A stretch of 64,000 bases of DNA, from assembly GCF_014205215.1 (NCBI RefSeq), contig NZ_JACHNC010000001.1:1679001-1743000 (forward strand), read 5' to 3'. The first letter of the stretch is position 1. Each line of letters starts with the position of its first letter. The stretch is from Actinoplanes lobatus. GTDB taxonomy: Bacteria > Actinomycetota > Actinomycetes > Mycobacteriales > Micromonosporaceae. Shown in pieces: positions 1-8,755 of the stretch. The notes under the pieces were generated by a model. It had not been told where the DNA came from, made no database searches, and saw only the letters and a list, made by a program, of their open reading frames with translations. The position numbers were made by a program, and so were the translations under genes.

Positions 1-6
1 ACCGAA

Positions 7-39
7 GATGGGGGTGGACCGGCAACGGCCACCCCCATC
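7..39 (+). terminator. Hairpin terminator of the gene left of the window
   Basis: An 11-bp perfect stem (7-17 with 29-39) encloses an inner CCG/CGG pair capped by a GCAA tetraloop. It lies just before fliD and would end the transcript of an upstream gene, probably flagellin by usual gene order (inference). There is no T-run, as is common in high-GC actinobacteria. Confidence 0.7.
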
Positions 40-78
40 CGCATTCACACCCGGCTAGGCCCCTGAAGGTAGGTTCCC

Positions 79-1464
79 GTGGTCAGCTCCATCGACGGTC
101 TCGTCAGTGGTCTCAGCACCTCCTCGATGATCTCGCAGTTGATGCAGGTCGAGGCCGCCCCGCAGGACAAGCTCAAAGCGAAGGCGCAGACCGCGCAGAG
201 CGCGCAGAACGCCTACCAGTCGGTCAACACCAAGCTGAAGGCCATCAAGACGGCCGCGGACGCGATGCAGTCGCTCACCACCTGGCGGTCGCTCAAGACC
301 GAGTCCACCTCGGCGAGCGTCACCGCCGCGTCCACCGGTGGCATGACCGGCATGACCGGCAGCATCACCTTCGACGTGGATCAGGTGGCCCGGGCACAGG
401 TCAGCGTCGTCAAGAACATCGACACCACCGCTACCACCTATCCCCGCTCGTTCACGATCACGACCGGATCGTGGTCGGACAGCGACGCGGACGGGACGAA
501 CGACTCGTTCACCGCCGCCGGCGCCGCCACCACGATCACGATTCCCGACGATCAGGAGCCCACGGCCGCCAACATCGCCGCCGCCGTCAACGCGGCCGGG
601 CTCAATGTCCGCGCGACCGTGGTCAACACCAACGGCACCGACGGCGTGCTCCAGTTCGCCGGCACCAAGACCGGCGCGGGCAACGGGTTCCAGGTGGATC
701 TCAGCGCGGGTGGTCTCACCGCCGAGGACACGCCCTCCCAGAGCGCCCTCCTCCGGGTGAACCCGGGTACCACGGCGGAATACACGGTCACCAGCGACAC
801 GAACACGTTCAGCGGGCTGATGCCGGGCGTGGCGATCACGGCCACCAAGAAGGAGGCCGGCGTCACCGTCACGGCCACCTCGGACGCCGCCGCCGTCACC
901 GCGAAGATGCAGGCGATGGTGGACGCCATGAACGCGGCGCTCACCGAGGTCAAGACGCAGACCGCGTACAACCTGGGGACGAAGAAGGGCTCGGCGCTGA
1001 CCGGCGACTCCGCCGTCCGGGAGATGAGCCAGGCCATCCTGGGCACGGTGAGCCGGGGGCTGACCTACGACCGGACCCTGCCCGACCAGACCACCGAGAC
1101 GGTCGACTTCGGCAGCCTCAGCCAGTTCGGCGTCGGGCTGAACCGGGACGGCCAGCTGACCTTCGACGCGGCCAAGTTCACCGCCGAATACAACAAGGAC
1201 CCGCAGAAGATGCAGCAGGTCGGCAGCGCGTTCGCCGGCCAGGTGGAGGCTCTCGCCGACAAGCAGACCACGGTGATCACGAATGCCGTCACCGGCCGCA
1301 AGAACGAGATCGCCTCGCTGAACGACCAGATCAGCAGCTGGGACGTCCGGCTGGTGAACAAGCGTGAGGCGCTGCAGAAGCAGTACTCAGGCCTGGAAGT
1401 CGCACTCGGCAAGCTCCAGAACCAGTCGACCTGGCTGTCCGGGCAGTTGGCCGGCCTGATGTAG
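79..1464 (+). CDS. fliD: Flagellar filament cap protein FliD (HAP2)
   Basis: FliD caps the growing filament and helps flagellin subunits fold into place outside the cell. The 461-residue protein has the family N-terminus (SSIDGLVSGLSTSSMISQLM) and the conserved C-terminal region, with GSALTGDSAVREM near residue 315 and the final coiled segment (residues 410-455, ending LQNQSTWLSGQL). The middle is Thr/Ala-rich and variable, as is usual. The start is GTG with an AAGGTAGG ribosome site. It is followed at 51 nt by fliS, whose product would be its partner chaperone system. Its own promoter is not visible; transcription probably starts left of the window or in the 40-78 gap. Confidence 0.95.
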   Translation: MVSSIDGLVSGLSTSSMISQLMQVEAAPQDKLKAKAQTAQSAQNAYQSVNTKLKAIKTAADAMQSLTTWRSLKTESTSASVTAASTGGMTGMTGSITFDVDQVARAQVSVVKNIDTTATTYPRSFTITTGSWSDSDADGTNDSFTAAGAATTITIPDDQEPTAANIAAAVNAAGLNVRATVVNTNGTDGVLQFAGTKTGAGNGFQVDLSAGGLTAEDTPSQSALLRVNPGTTAEYTVTSDTNTFSGLMPGVAITATKKEAGVTVTATSDAAAVTAKMQAMVDAMNAALTEVKTQTAYNLGTKKGSALTGDSAVREMSQAILGTVSRGLTYDRTLPDQTTETVDFGSLSQFGVGLNRDGQLTFDAAKFTAEYNKDPQKMQQVGSAFAGQVEALADKQTTVITNAVTGRKNEIASLNDQISSWDVRLVNKREALQKQYSGLEVALGKLQNQSTWLSGQLAGLM

Positions 1465-1515
1465 CACCCGTCCGCGACACCGACTCCCGCCCACAACCGA
1501 CCGAGGGACTGACTG

Positions 1516-1890
1516 ATGACCGTGACCAACCACCGCGACCGCTATCTTCAGGACTCGATCAACACGGCTTCGCCGGCGAAGCTGCTGATGATGCTCTACG
1601 ACCGGCTCGTGCTGGACCTGATGCACGGCGAGGAGGCCCTCCGCGGCGGTGACCGGGAGTCGGCGAACAACCGGATCGGCCACGCGCAGGAGATCGTCCT
1701 GGAGCTGCACGCCAGCCTGAAGGTGGACGCGTGGGACGGCGCGCCGGGTCTGGCGAACCTCTACACCTTCCTGCTCACCGAGCTGATCAGCGCGAACGTC
1801 AAGCAGGACGCCGACCGGGTGGCCGGTTGCCGGAAGCTGGTGGAACCGCTGCGTGACGCGTGGCGCGAGGCCGCTCTGGCCCCGGCGTGA
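1516..1890 (+). CDS. fliS: Flagellin export chaperone FliS
   Basis: FliS binds the C-terminus of flagellin in the cytoplasm and prevents premature polymerisation. The 124-residue, mostly helical protein carries the family signature near its start (YLQDSINTASPAKLLMMLYD, residues 11-30) and ends with the EPLRDAWREA helix. It sits 51 nt after fliD, and its TGA stop overlaps the GTG start of the next gene, so the three genes are likely one transcription unit. Length and order (fliD-fliS-fliT) match the canonical arrangement. Confidence 0.95.
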   Translation: MTVTNHRDRYLQDSINTASPAKLLMMLYDRLVLDLMHGEEALRGGDRESANNRIGHAQEIVLELHASLKVDAWDGAPGLANLYTFLLTELISANVKQDADRVAGCRKLVEPLRDAWREAALAPA

Positions 1891-2222
1891 CGACGGTGAT
1901 GCCGTCCGCCGATTGGCGGGGGGCCTGGAGTGCGGCGCTGGACGAGCTCGAACTGGACGTGCTGACGGTCGAGACGCTGCTCGCCGACGAGCGGCGCCTC
2001 CTCGAGACGCCGCCGGCGAACCTGTGGCGTCCGCCGACCGAGCTGGGTGCGCTGCCGCTCGAACTCAAGCCGCGGGCGGACGGGATCCTCACCCGGCAGC
2101 TGGCGGTGGCCGCGGAGATCGCCCGGCGGATCACCGCGAACCGGCAGCAGGCGGCGATGACCGCCCGGATCGAGACCGGGGAGGCGGTCAAGCGCCCGGT
2201 CTACCTCGACTGCGCCATGTGA
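1887..2222 (+). CDS. Small flagellar protein in the FliT position
   Basis: This 111-residue protein is predicted to be helical and has no recognisable domain by eye. Its place directly after fliS, with a GTGA start/stop overlap, is where fliT is normally found; FliT is a small helical chaperone for FliD. Sequence alone does not prove it is FliT. The GTG at 1887 is chosen for the translational coupling; an ATG at 1899 is the alternative. A strong terminator follows 8 nt after its stop and closes the fliD-fliS unit. Confidence 0.75.
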   Translation: MTTVMPSADWRGAWSAALDELELDVLTVETLLADERRLLETPPANLWRPPTELGALPLELKPRADGILTRQLAVAAEIARRITANRQQAAMTARIETGEAVKRPVYLDCAM

Positions 2223-2230
2223 TCACGACC

Positions 2231-2270
2231 GAAAAGGTCCCGGACCCCGCACGGGGTCCGGGACCTTTTC
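2231..2270 (+). terminator. Strong terminator closing fliD-fliS-fliT unit
   Basis: A perfect 18-bp stem (2231-2248 with 2253-2270) has a 4-nt GCAC loop. Its right arm ends in CCTTTTC, giving a short U-rich tail. It separates the cap/chaperone unit from the flgB promoter region that follows. Confidence 0.9.
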
Positions 2271-2274
2271 GTGT

Positions 2275-2292
2275 GCAACCGGCTGGCAACCG
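2275..2292 (+). promoter_or_regulatory. TcrA-box-like direct repeat upstream of flgB
   Basis: Two exact copies of GCAACCG (2275-2281 and 2286-2292) are separated by 4 nt. This fits the direct-repeat box I recall being reported for the Actinoplanes missouriensis response regulator TcrA (GCA[A/C]CCG-N4-GCA[A/C]CCG). It ends 7 nt before the -35 element of the FliA-type promoter, an activator-like position. A tcrA-like gene lies at 32549-33247. Confidence 0.75.
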
Positions 2293-2299
2293 GTTGGGA

Positions 2300-2325
2300 C
2301 TCAGCGGATCGGCGAGTGCGCCGAA
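2300..2325 (+). promoter_or_regulatory. FliA (sigma-28) type promoter of the flgB operon
   Basis: CTCA at 2300-2303 and GCCGAA at 2320-2325 are spaced by 16 nt, matching the flagellar sigma factor pattern. The expected start site near 2332 gives a leader of about 70 nt before flgB. Confidence 0.75.
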
Positions 2326-2404
2326 GTGCAGGGTACGAGCGACGGATCGCTCGAACGAGAAGCCAAGGATCGGCGACAGAACCGGATCGACGGAGGGAGC
2401 CACC

Positions 2405-2752
2405 TTGTTCGACGACCGCTCGTCGTCCGCACTGCGGGTCGCGGTGACCGGACTGGCCGCACGCCAGCAGGCCATCGCCAACAACATCGCCAACATCGAG
2501 ACCCCCGGGTACCAGGCCCGTAAGGTCAAATTCGAGGAGGCGCTGCAAAGCGCCGTCACCCAGGGCCGGTCACCGGCCGAGGTGACCCCGAGCGTGCTGA
2601 GGTCGCTGGAGCCCACCCGGCTGAACGGGAACAACGTCAACCTCGACGAGGAGACGTTGTCGCACATCGACACCACGATGCGTTACAACCTCGCCATCCG
2701 GGCGCTGGACGGCAAGTACAGCCTGCTGCGTGAAGCCATCAAGGGGGCCTGA
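2405..2752 (+). CDS. flgB: Flagellar proximal rod protein FlgB
   Basis: FlgB builds the proximal rod of the basal body and is exported through the flagellar type III apparatus. The 115-residue protein has the rod/hook family N-terminal motif (LAARQQAIANNIANIETPGYQARKV, residues 18-42) and the C-terminal helix with MRYNLAIRALDGKYSLL. The start is a TTG preceded by GGAGGGAG; upstream in-frame codons lie inside the promoter region and make no family sequence. It opens the flgB-fliK operon and is followed 2 nt later by flgC. Confidence 0.92.
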   Translation: MFDDRSSSALRVAVTGLAARQQAIANNIANIETPGYQARKVKFEEALQSAVTQGRSPAEVTPSVLRSLEPTRLNGNNVNLDEETLSHIDTTMRYNLAIRALDGKYSLLREAIKGA

Positions 2753-2754
2753 CG

Positions 2755-3147
2755 ATGAGTACCTTCAACGCCATCGGGATCGCCAGCACTGGTGTCACGG
2801 TCTACCGGAAGTGGCTGGACGCCGTGGCCGACAACCTCGCCAACGCCAACACCACGACCCGGACCAGCGAGAACGCCTTCCAGGCCCGGTACGTCGCGGC
2901 CCGTGCCGCGCAGGACGGGAACGGGGTCGAAGTCGCCGGCGCCCACTTCGGCAGCGCGGAGGGGATCCTGGTCCACGAACCGGACAACCCGCTCGCCGAC
3001 GCCGAGGGCTACGTCCGCCGGCCCGACATCAACATGGGCGACCAGATGGCCCAGATGATGATGGCCCAGCGCTCCTACCAGGCAAACCTTGCGGTCGTCG
3101 ACCGGGCACGCGAAACGTACACCGCCGCGATCAACCTCGGGAAGTGA
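2755..3147 (+). CDS. flgC: Flagellar proximal rod protein FlgC
   Basis: FlgC is the second proximal rod subunit. The 130-residue product has the expected N-terminus (AIGIASTGVTVYRKWLDAVADNLANANTT) and the C-terminal rod signature (GYVRRPDINMGDQMAQMMMAQRSYQANLAVVDRARETY). The start follows flgB by 2 nt, and its stop overlaps or abuts the fliE start, so translation is likely coupled. Length is typical of the family. Confidence 0.95.
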   Translation: MSTFNAIGIASTGVTVYRKWLDAVADNLANANTTTRTSENAFQARYVAARAAQDGNGVEVAGAHFGSAEGILVHEPDNPLADAEGYVRRPDINMGDQMAQMMMAQRSYQANLAVVDRARETYTAAINLGK

Positions 3148-3152
3148 TTGCC

Positions 3153-3515
3153 GTGACCTCACCGATCAGCCCCATCGGCGGCTTCTCCTCCGTCTCCGGC
3201 CTCAGCGGTCTCAGCGGCGTCACCGGCGGCTTCAAGCTCGGCGGCCTCGGCGGCGCCTCGGAGACCGGGTCCACGCCCTCCGCGGTCGGCCCGAACAGCG
3301 ACTTCGCCAGCATGGTCGCCAAGGGTCTGGAGAACGTGCAAGCCGCCCAGACCAAGGCGAGCGACCTGGCCGTACAGGTCGCCGACGGCAGGTTGCAGGA
3401 CCCGGCGCAGTACACGATGGCGGCCACCGAGGCGTCCCTCGGGCTGCAGCTGACCATGGCCGTCCGTAACAAGGCCGTCGAGGCCTTCCAAGAGATCATG
3501 AGGATGCAGGCCTGA
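3153..3515 (+). CDS. fliE: Flagellar hook-basal body protein FliE
   Basis: FliE joins the MS ring (FliF) to the rod. The 120-residue protein has a Gly/Ser-rich N-terminal 50 residues and the conserved C-terminal helices (FASMVAKGLENVQAAQTKASDLAVQVADG, then YTMAATEASLGLQLTMAVRNKAVEAFQEIMRMQ). GTG at 3153 is chosen with GGAAG upstream; a GTG at 3144 overlapping the flgC stop would add three residues. fliF begins 1 nt after its stop. Confidence 0.93.
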   Translation: MTSPISPIGGFSSVSGLSGLSGVTGGFKLGGLGGASETGSTPSAVGPNSDFASMVAKGLENVQAAQTKASDLAVQVADGRLQDPAQYTMAATEASLGLQLTMAVRNKAVEAFQEIMRMQA

Positions 3516-3516
3516 C

Positions 3517-5124
3517 ATGACCGACCGCCTTCCCGCTCCCGTTCGCCGCGTTACGGACACCTTCAAGTCCTTCACACCGGGACAGAAGGCAGTCACCATC
3601 TTCGCGGTTCTGGCTCTCATCGTCGGTGGCTACTTCTTCGCCACCTGGGCGGCCAAGCCTTCGTACCAGACGCTCTTCAACAACCTCTCGACCAAGGACG
3701 CCGCCGCGATCGTCGAATCGCTGGAGAAGTCCGGCACCTCCTACGAGCTGACGAACGACGGCCAGACCGTCATGGTGCCGCAGGACCAGGTGAACGAGCT
3801 GCGGCTCCAGCTCTCCAGCGAGGGCCTGCCCGGCGACGAGGGCACCGGTTACTCGCTGCTGGACCAGCAGGGCATCACCACCAGCGACTTCATGCAGCAC
3901 GCCAACTACCAGCGGGCGCTCGAGGGTGAGCTGGCCAGCACGATCAAATCCATCGACGGTGTCGAGGCCGCGACGGTTCACCTGGTGATGCCGAAGGAGG
4001 ACATCTTCTCCGACGACGAGAAGAAGCCGACGGCGTCGGTGCTGGTCGCCTCGAAGCCGAACACGAAGCTCGACCAGCAGCAGGTGCAGTCGATCGTGCA
4101 CCTGGTCGCGTCGAGCGTCGAGGGACTCGACCCCACCCAGGTCACGGTCGCCGGCTCGGACGGGCAGATGCTCTCCACAGGCGGCGGCAACACGGTCGGC
4201 GCCGGCGGCGCCGACAGCGGCACCGAGCAGCAGACGGTCGCCTTCCAGAACCGGATGAACTCGTCCCTGCAGCGGATGCTCGACAACCTGGTCGGCCCCG
4301 GCAACGCGGTGGTCACCACCAGCCCGGTCCTGGACTTCGACCAGACCGAGACGCGCAGCAAGAACTACAGCACCGACCCGTCGATGCCCGCCGAGCAGGA
4401 GAACATCAAGAGCGAGACCTACGCCGGGACCGGCACCGGTACGGGTGGCGTGCTCGGCCCGGACAACATCCAGGTGCCCAACGGCGCCGGCGGCACCGGC
4501 CAGTACCAGCAGAAGGACGAGACCCGTACCCGCCGCTTCAACGAGGTGGAGGAGGTGCGCCGGAACGCTCCGGGCAGCATCGAGCGGCTCAACGTGTCGG
4601 TTCTGCTGAACAGCGCGGCCGCCGGTGCGGTCAACAAGGAAGAGATCCAGCAGGTGCTCAGCGCGGCGGCCGGCGTCGACCCGACCCGGGGCGACACCAT
4701 CGCGGTGGCCGCCATGCCGTTCGACGACACCCAGGCGAAGGCGGCCCAGGAAGAGCTCGCGGCAGTGGCCGCGGAGGAGGAGTCCGACAAGCGGACCAAG
4801 CTGATCCAGACGGCGGTCCTGCTGTTCGTGGTGCTGGCCCTGATCTTCCTGGCCTGGCGGGCCCACCGGCGTGCCAAGAAGCGCCAGCAGCAGCTGACCG
4901 ACGAGGAGCGCCGTCTTCTCGAGGACATGCAGGCCGCGCTGGAGGCTCAACGGGCGGCGGAGCTGGCCATCGAAACGCCGCAGCCGCTGGAGCTGCCGGA
5001 CACGACTGAGCAGATCGACGAGGCCCGGGAGGAACGTCGCCGGGAGATCGAGGAACTGGTCCGGGAGAAGCCCGACGAGACGGCGGCGCTGATCCGCAGC
5101 TGGATCTCCTCTGACCCGGTCTAG
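3517..5124 (+). CDS. fliF: Flagellar MS-ring protein FliF
   Basis: FliF forms the membrane MS ring on which rotor and export gate are built. The 535-residue protein has two membrane segments, at about residues 25-46 and 429-448. Between them are the periplasmic ring-building domains (YQTLFNNLSTKDAAAIVESLEKSG; GDEGTGYSLLDQQGITTSDFMQHANYQRALEGEL; ATVHLVMP). The cytoplasmic tail after residue 450 is Glu/Arg-rich and ends in a FliG-binding type helix (ETAALIRSWIS). It directly follows fliE and precedes fliG by 22 nt, with GGCAGGAG before the latter. Confidence 0.97.
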   Translation: MTDRLPAPVRRVTDTFKSFTPGQKAVTIFAVLALIVGGYFFATWAAKPSYQTLFNNLSTKDAAAIVESLEKSGTSYELTNDGQTVMVPQDQVNELRLQLSSEGLPGDEGTGYSLLDQQGITTSDFMQHANYQRALEGELASTIKSIDGVEAATVHLVMPKEDIFSDDEKKPTASVLVASKPNTKLDQQQVQSIVHLVASSVEGLDPTQVTVAGSDGQMLSTGGGNTVGAGGADSGTEQQTVAFQNRMNSSLQRMLDNLVGPGNAVVTTSPVLDFDQTETRSKNYSTDPSMPAEQENIKSETYAGTGTGTGGVLGPDNIQVPNGAGGTGQYQQKDETRTRRFNEVEEVRRNAPGSIERLNVSVLLNSAAAGAVNKEEIQQVLSAAAGVDPTRGDTIAVAAMPFDDTQAKAAQEELAAVAAEEESDKRTKLIQTAVLLFVVLALIFLAWRAHRRAKKRQQQLTDEERRLLEDMQAALEAQRAAELAIETPQPLELPDTTEQIDEAREERRREIEELVREKPDETAALIRSWISSDPV

Positions 5125-5146
5125 CACTGAACGGCAGGAGTACCCG

Positions 5147-6172
5147 TTGACTACACCGCAGCTATCCACGATGTCCATGACGGGCGCCCGTAAGGCCGCG
5201 ATCATGCTCGTCCAGTTCGGTAAGGAACACGCCTCCCAGGTGATGGCGAACCTGACCGAGAAAGAGGTCGAGATGGTGTCCGCCGAGGTGGCTCGGCTGG
5301 GCAAGCTCCAACCCGCGCAGGTCGACGACGTGATGGACGAGTTCTACGTCATGGCGACCACCCGGTACGCCGGGGCGGGCGGCATGGATTACGCCCGGGA
5401 GCTTCTGGAGGCGTCGCTCGGTTCGGAGCGGGCGGCGCTGATCCTGGACCGGCTCGAGGCGTCGATGGACGACATCCCGTTCAACTTCCTCAGCAACGCG
5501 GACCCACGGCAGCTGCTGTCCTATGTTCAGTACGAACACCCGCAGACGATCGCCCTGGTGCTGGCGCACATCCCGTCGGCGCTGGCCTCGTCGATCCTGG
5601 CCAACCTGCCGTTGGAGGTGCAGACCGAGGTCGCGCACCGTATCGCGATCATGGACCGGACCTCGCCGGACATCATCCGGCAGGTGGAGAGCGCCCTGCA
5701 GCGCAAGCTCTCCAGCGTGCTGCAACCGGACGAGCTCTCCACGGTCGGTGGTCTGCAACCGCTGGTCGACATCATCAACCGCGCCGACCGCACCACCGAG
5801 CGGCTCATCCTGGAGGCCCTCGAGACGCGCAGCCCGGAGCTGGCCGAGGAGATCCGCCGGCGGATGTTCATGTTCGAGGACATCGTGAACCTGGACGACC
5901 GCGCGGTGCAGCTGATCCTGCGGCAGGTGGAGCCGGCCGACCTGGCCACCGCCCTCAAGGGTGTGCCGGTGAGCGTGCGGGACAAGGTCACCGGCAACCT
6001 GTCCGAACGGGGCCGGGAGAACCTGCTGGAGGAGATGGACCTGCTGGGCCCGGTCAAGGTCAAGATGGTCGAGGAGTCCCAGGCCAAGATCGTCGGTGTC
6101 ATCCGCTCGCTGGAGGACTCCGGCCAGATCGAGATCCAGCGTGGCGGCGAGGCCGATGAGCTCATCGCCTGA
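5147..6172 (+). CDS. fliG: Flagellar motor switch protein FliG
   Basis: FliG is the rotor torque subunit that contacts FliF, FliM and the MotA stator. The 341-residue product shows the N-terminal domain (TGARKAAIMLVQFGKEHASQVM), the middle EHPQTIALVLAHI motif near residue 126, and the C-terminal charged torque helix (RMFMFEDIVNLDDRAVQLILRQV; LLGPVKVKMVEESQAKI). The start is TTG with GGCAGGAG at the right spacing. Its last 17 nt overlap the fliH start. Confidence 0.97.
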   Translation: MTTPQLSTMSMTGARKAAIMLVQFGKEHASQVMANLTEKEVEMVSAEVARLGKLQPAQVDDVMDEFYVMATTRYAGAGGMDYARELLEASLGSERAALILDRLEASMDDIPFNFLSNADPRQLLSYVQYEHPQTIALVLAHIPSALASSILANLPLEVQTEVAHRIAIMDRTSPDIIRQVESALQRKLSSVLQPDELSTVGGLQPLVDIINRADRTTERLILEALETRSPELAEEIRRRMFMFEDIVNLDDRAVQLILRQVEPADLATALKGVPVSVRDKVTGNLSERGRENLLEEMDLLGPVKVKMVEESQAKIVGVIRSLEDSGQIEIQRGGEADELIA

Positions 6173-6824
6173 CCGGGTGATCCGCGGGGCGATGGCCGAG
6201 AACGCCGCCGCCGCGCGGTTCGCCGTCGACCTACGGCCCGACACCCCCGTCGACAACGAAGCCGTCGAGAAGGCCAAGCAGCAGGCCCGGACCACCGGCT
6301 ACGCCGAAGGATGGGCGGCGGGCAAACGCGACGCCGCGGTGGCCAACGAGGCCGCCGCGGCTCGCGCCGTGGTCGCCGAGGAGGAGCACGAGCACCGCCG
6401 CGCCATGGCCCTGGCCCAGGCGGTGAACGCCCTCGGCCGTGCCGTCACCGACATGGAGGACCAGCTCAGGCCGACCTACACCGACGTGCAAGAGATGATC
6501 ATGGCGAGCGCCTGGGAACTGGCCGAGGGCATCATCGGCCGGGTGCTGCGGGAGGACCCGGAACGCGGGGCGGACGCCCTGCGCCGGGTCATGACCGCCG
6601 CCCCGCAACACGCCGACGTGGTCGTCAGCCTGCACCCGGACGACCTCCAGAGCCTGACCGGCGAGGGCTCCGGGGGCGATTTCGACTATCAGGGGCGACG
6701 GATCGTGCTGCGCCCCGATCCCGGGCTCCGACCCGGTGACGCCGTCGCCGAGACGGGTACCGCGACCGTCGACGCGACCGTCGCCACCGCGATGGACCGT
6801 GCCCGGGAGGCCCTGCGGATGTAG
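6156..6824 (+). CDS. fliH: Flagellar export ATPase regulator FliH
   Basis: FliH binds the export ATPase FliI, holds it in check and tethers it to the C-ring. The 222-residue protein has the AEGWAAGKRDA motif near residue 50, a long Ala/Glu/Arg-rich coiled segment, and the C-terminal FliH/V-ATPase E-type domain (YTDVQEMIMASAWELAEGIIGRVL; HADVVVSLHPDDL; LRPDPGLRPGDAVAETGTATVDATV). ATG at 6156 is used; the reading frame stays open further upstream but only within fliG. ATG at 6192 is the alternative start. Confidence 0.93.
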   Translation: MSSSPDRVIRGAMAENAAAARFAVDLRPDTPVDNEAVEKAKQQARTTGYAEGWAAGKRDAAVANEAAAARAVVAEEEHEHRRAMALAQAVNALGRAVTDMEDQLRPTYTDVQEMIMASAWELAEGIIGRVLREDPERGADALRRVMTAAPQHADVVVSLHPDDLQSLTGEGSGGDFDYQGRRIVLRPDPGLRPGDAVAETGTATVDATVATAMDRAREALRM

Positions 6825-6835
6825 AGGATCCGGCG

Positions 6836-8143
6836 ATGACCGATCTGTTCCAGCACCGGTTGCACAGTGCCGTCGAGGCGGCCCGCCCCCTGGTCAGTGG
6901 GCGGGTCACCGGAGCGGTCGGGTTGCGCATCACGGTCAGCGGGCTCGAGGCGAACGTCGGTGACCTGCTGCGGCTCGGCGTCGGCAAGGACATCGTGCTG
7001 GCCGAGGTGGCGGCGCTGGACGGAGAGCGGCTCTCCTGCATGCCGCTCGGCCCGATCGCCGGGATCGGCGCCGGCACCCCGGCGGTGAGCACCGGCGGGC
7101 CGCTGCGCGTCGCGGTCGGGCCCGATCTGCGCGGCCGGATCCTGGACGGGCTGGGCCGGCCGATGGACGGTGGTCCGCCGCTGCGCGGGCACCTGGTGCC
7201 GATCGACTCGGCGCCGCCCTCGGCCATGGAACGGCAGCTCGTCGACGCGCCGATGTCCCTCGGGGTACGCGTCCTGGACACCCTCGTACCGTGCGGCCGG
7301 GGCCAGCGCATCGGCATCTTCGCCGGCTCCGGGGTCGGCAAGTCCACCCTGATGAGCATGATCACGCGCGGCACCTCGGCGGAGCTGAACGTGGTCGCCC
7401 TGGTCGGCGAGCGTGGCCGCGAGGTACGCGAGTTCATCGAATACGACCTCGGCCCGGAAGGGCTGGCCCGTTCGGTGCTGGTGATCGCAACCTCGGACAC
7501 CCCGCCGCTGGTCCGGCTCCGGGCCGGCGCGGTGGCCACCCGGATCGCCGAGTACTACCGGGACGACGGCGCCGACGTGCTGCTGATGATGGACAGCGTG
7601 ACCCGTGCGGCGATGGCGCAGCGTGAGGTCGGCCTCTCGGTCGGCGAGCCGCCGGCCACCCGCGGATATCCGCCGTCCGTCTTCGCGATGCTCGCCTCCC
7701 TGCTGGAACGGGCCGGGCCGGGCGCCCGGGGCAGCATCACCGGCCTCTACACGGTGCTGGTCGAGGGCGACGACCACAACGAGCCGATCGCCGACGCCGC
7801 CCGCTCGATCCTGGACGGGCACATCGTGCTGGACCGTAAGCTCGCCACCGCCGGGCACTTCCCGGCGATCCAGGCGCTGGACTCGATCTCCCGGGTCGCC
7901 AACAAGATCACGACACCGCAGCAGCGGTCCGACGCCACCGAGCTGCGCCGGCTGATGGCCGCGCACCGGGACGTCCGCGAACTCGTCGAGATCGGCGCCT
8001 ACGTACCCGGCACCAATCCGGACGCGGACCGGGCCAACGCGGCCTGGCCGCAGATCAGCGCGTTCCTCCGCCAGGGCCTCGACGACCGCACCACCGCCGA
8101 GTCCGGCTGGGCCGAACTGCGCGCCCTGATCGCCACCACCTGA
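6836..8143 (+). CDS. fliI: Flagellum-specific ATPase FliI
   Basis: FliI is the F1-beta-like ATPase that unloads chaperone-substrate complexes at the flagellar export gate. The 435-residue protein has Walker A (GSGVGKST, Lys near residue 169), Walker B (VLLMMDSVTR), the export-ATPase signature (PPSVFAMLASLLERAG) and the C-terminal DLRELxEIGAYxPG-type segment. It follows fliH by 11 nt and is separated from fliJ by 153 nt, which is unusually wide for this operon. Confidence 0.97.
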   Translation: MTDLFQHRLHSAVEAARPLVSGRVTGAVGLRITVSGLEANVGDLLRLGVGKDIVLAEVAALDGERLSCMPLGPIAGIGAGTPAVSTGGPLRVAVGPDLRGRILDGLGRPMDGGPPLRGHLVPIDSAPPSAMERQLVDAPMSLGVRVLDTLVPCGRGQRIGIFAGSGVGKSTLMSMITRGTSAELNVVALVGERGREVREFIEYDLGPEGLARSVLVIATSDTPPLVRLRAGAVATRIAEYYRDDGADVLLMMDSVTRAAMAQREVGLSVGEPPATRGYPPSVFAMLASLLERAGPGARGSITGLYTVLVEGDDHNEPIADAARSILDGHIVLDRKLATAGHFPAIQALDSISRVANKITTPQQRSDATELRRLMAAHRDVRELVEIGAYVPGTNPDADRANAAWPQISAFLRQGLDDRTTAESGWAELRALIATT

Positions 8144-8296
8144 GGCCGGTCCACAGATCCGGACATCGGGGCGGGTCCCGGGTTGAGGTGAGCGGGTGGG
8201 GCAGGTCGGGAGCGAAGCGGGTGCAGGACCTCAGCGGAGCGGCTGTCTGACCGAAGCGGCATGTGAAGGCCCACCCGTCCCGCTTGGAGGCCAACG

Positions 8297-8755
8297 TTGA
8301 ATCGTCTGTTCCGGCTGGCGCCGGTGCTCCGTGCCCGCAAGGCCCAGGAGGACGCCGCTCGCGGCGCCGTGATCCAGTCCCGGGCCGATGTCCGGGATGC
8401 CGAGGCCATGGTCCGGCGCCGCAAGCTCGAACTCGTCGGTGCGGACGCGCCGTCCGAGGGCACCGCGCGTGCCATGGTGGCGTCACTGGTCGCCCGGCAG
8501 TCCCTCGCCGCCGGCCTCTTCGACGCACAGCGGATGGTGACCGCCGCCGAGGAGATCGAGCAGGAGAGACTCGCCGCTCTCGCGGACGCCGCCAAGCGGC
8601 ACCGAGCGGTGGAGATGATGGGCGACCGCCACGCGGCCATGCTCAGGGCCCACGACCTGCGGACCGATCAGGCCGTCCTGGACGAGCTCGCGGTGACCGC
8701 CAAGGCGCGCAACGCCGCCGGAGACGTCAACGACCCGAACCGGAGCGGAGCGTGA
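8297..8755 (+). CDS. fliJ: Flagellar export chaperone FliJ
   Basis: FliJ is the small coiled-coil stalk protein of the FliH/FliI ATPase complex. The 152-residue product is almost entirely charged and helical, with the typical opening (NRLFRLAPVLRARKAQEDAARGAV), heptad-like Ala/Glu/Arg segments, and no Cys. The start is a TTG with GGAGG 10 nt upstream. The gene lies immediately after fliI, and its stop overlaps the GTG of the wall hydrolase. Family assignment relies on position plus coiled-coil character, since FliJ sequences diverge strongly. Confidence 0.85.
   Translation: MNRLFRLAPVLRARKAQEDAARGAVIQSRADVRDAEAMVRRRKLELVGADAPSEGTARAMVASLVARQSLAAGLFDAQRMVTAAEEIEQERLAALADAAKRHRAVEMMGDRHAAMLRAHDLRTDQAVLDELAVTAKARNAAGDVNDPNRSGA

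Noticed and set aside
3496..5304. Long open frame on the - strand opposite fliF (and a similar 716-codon frame on the + strand opposite cheA, 30105-32255)
   Set aside because: They arise from the codon bias of high-GC genes. The products are rich in Arg/Val/Gly/His without any domain, while the opposite strand encodes a clear family protein.
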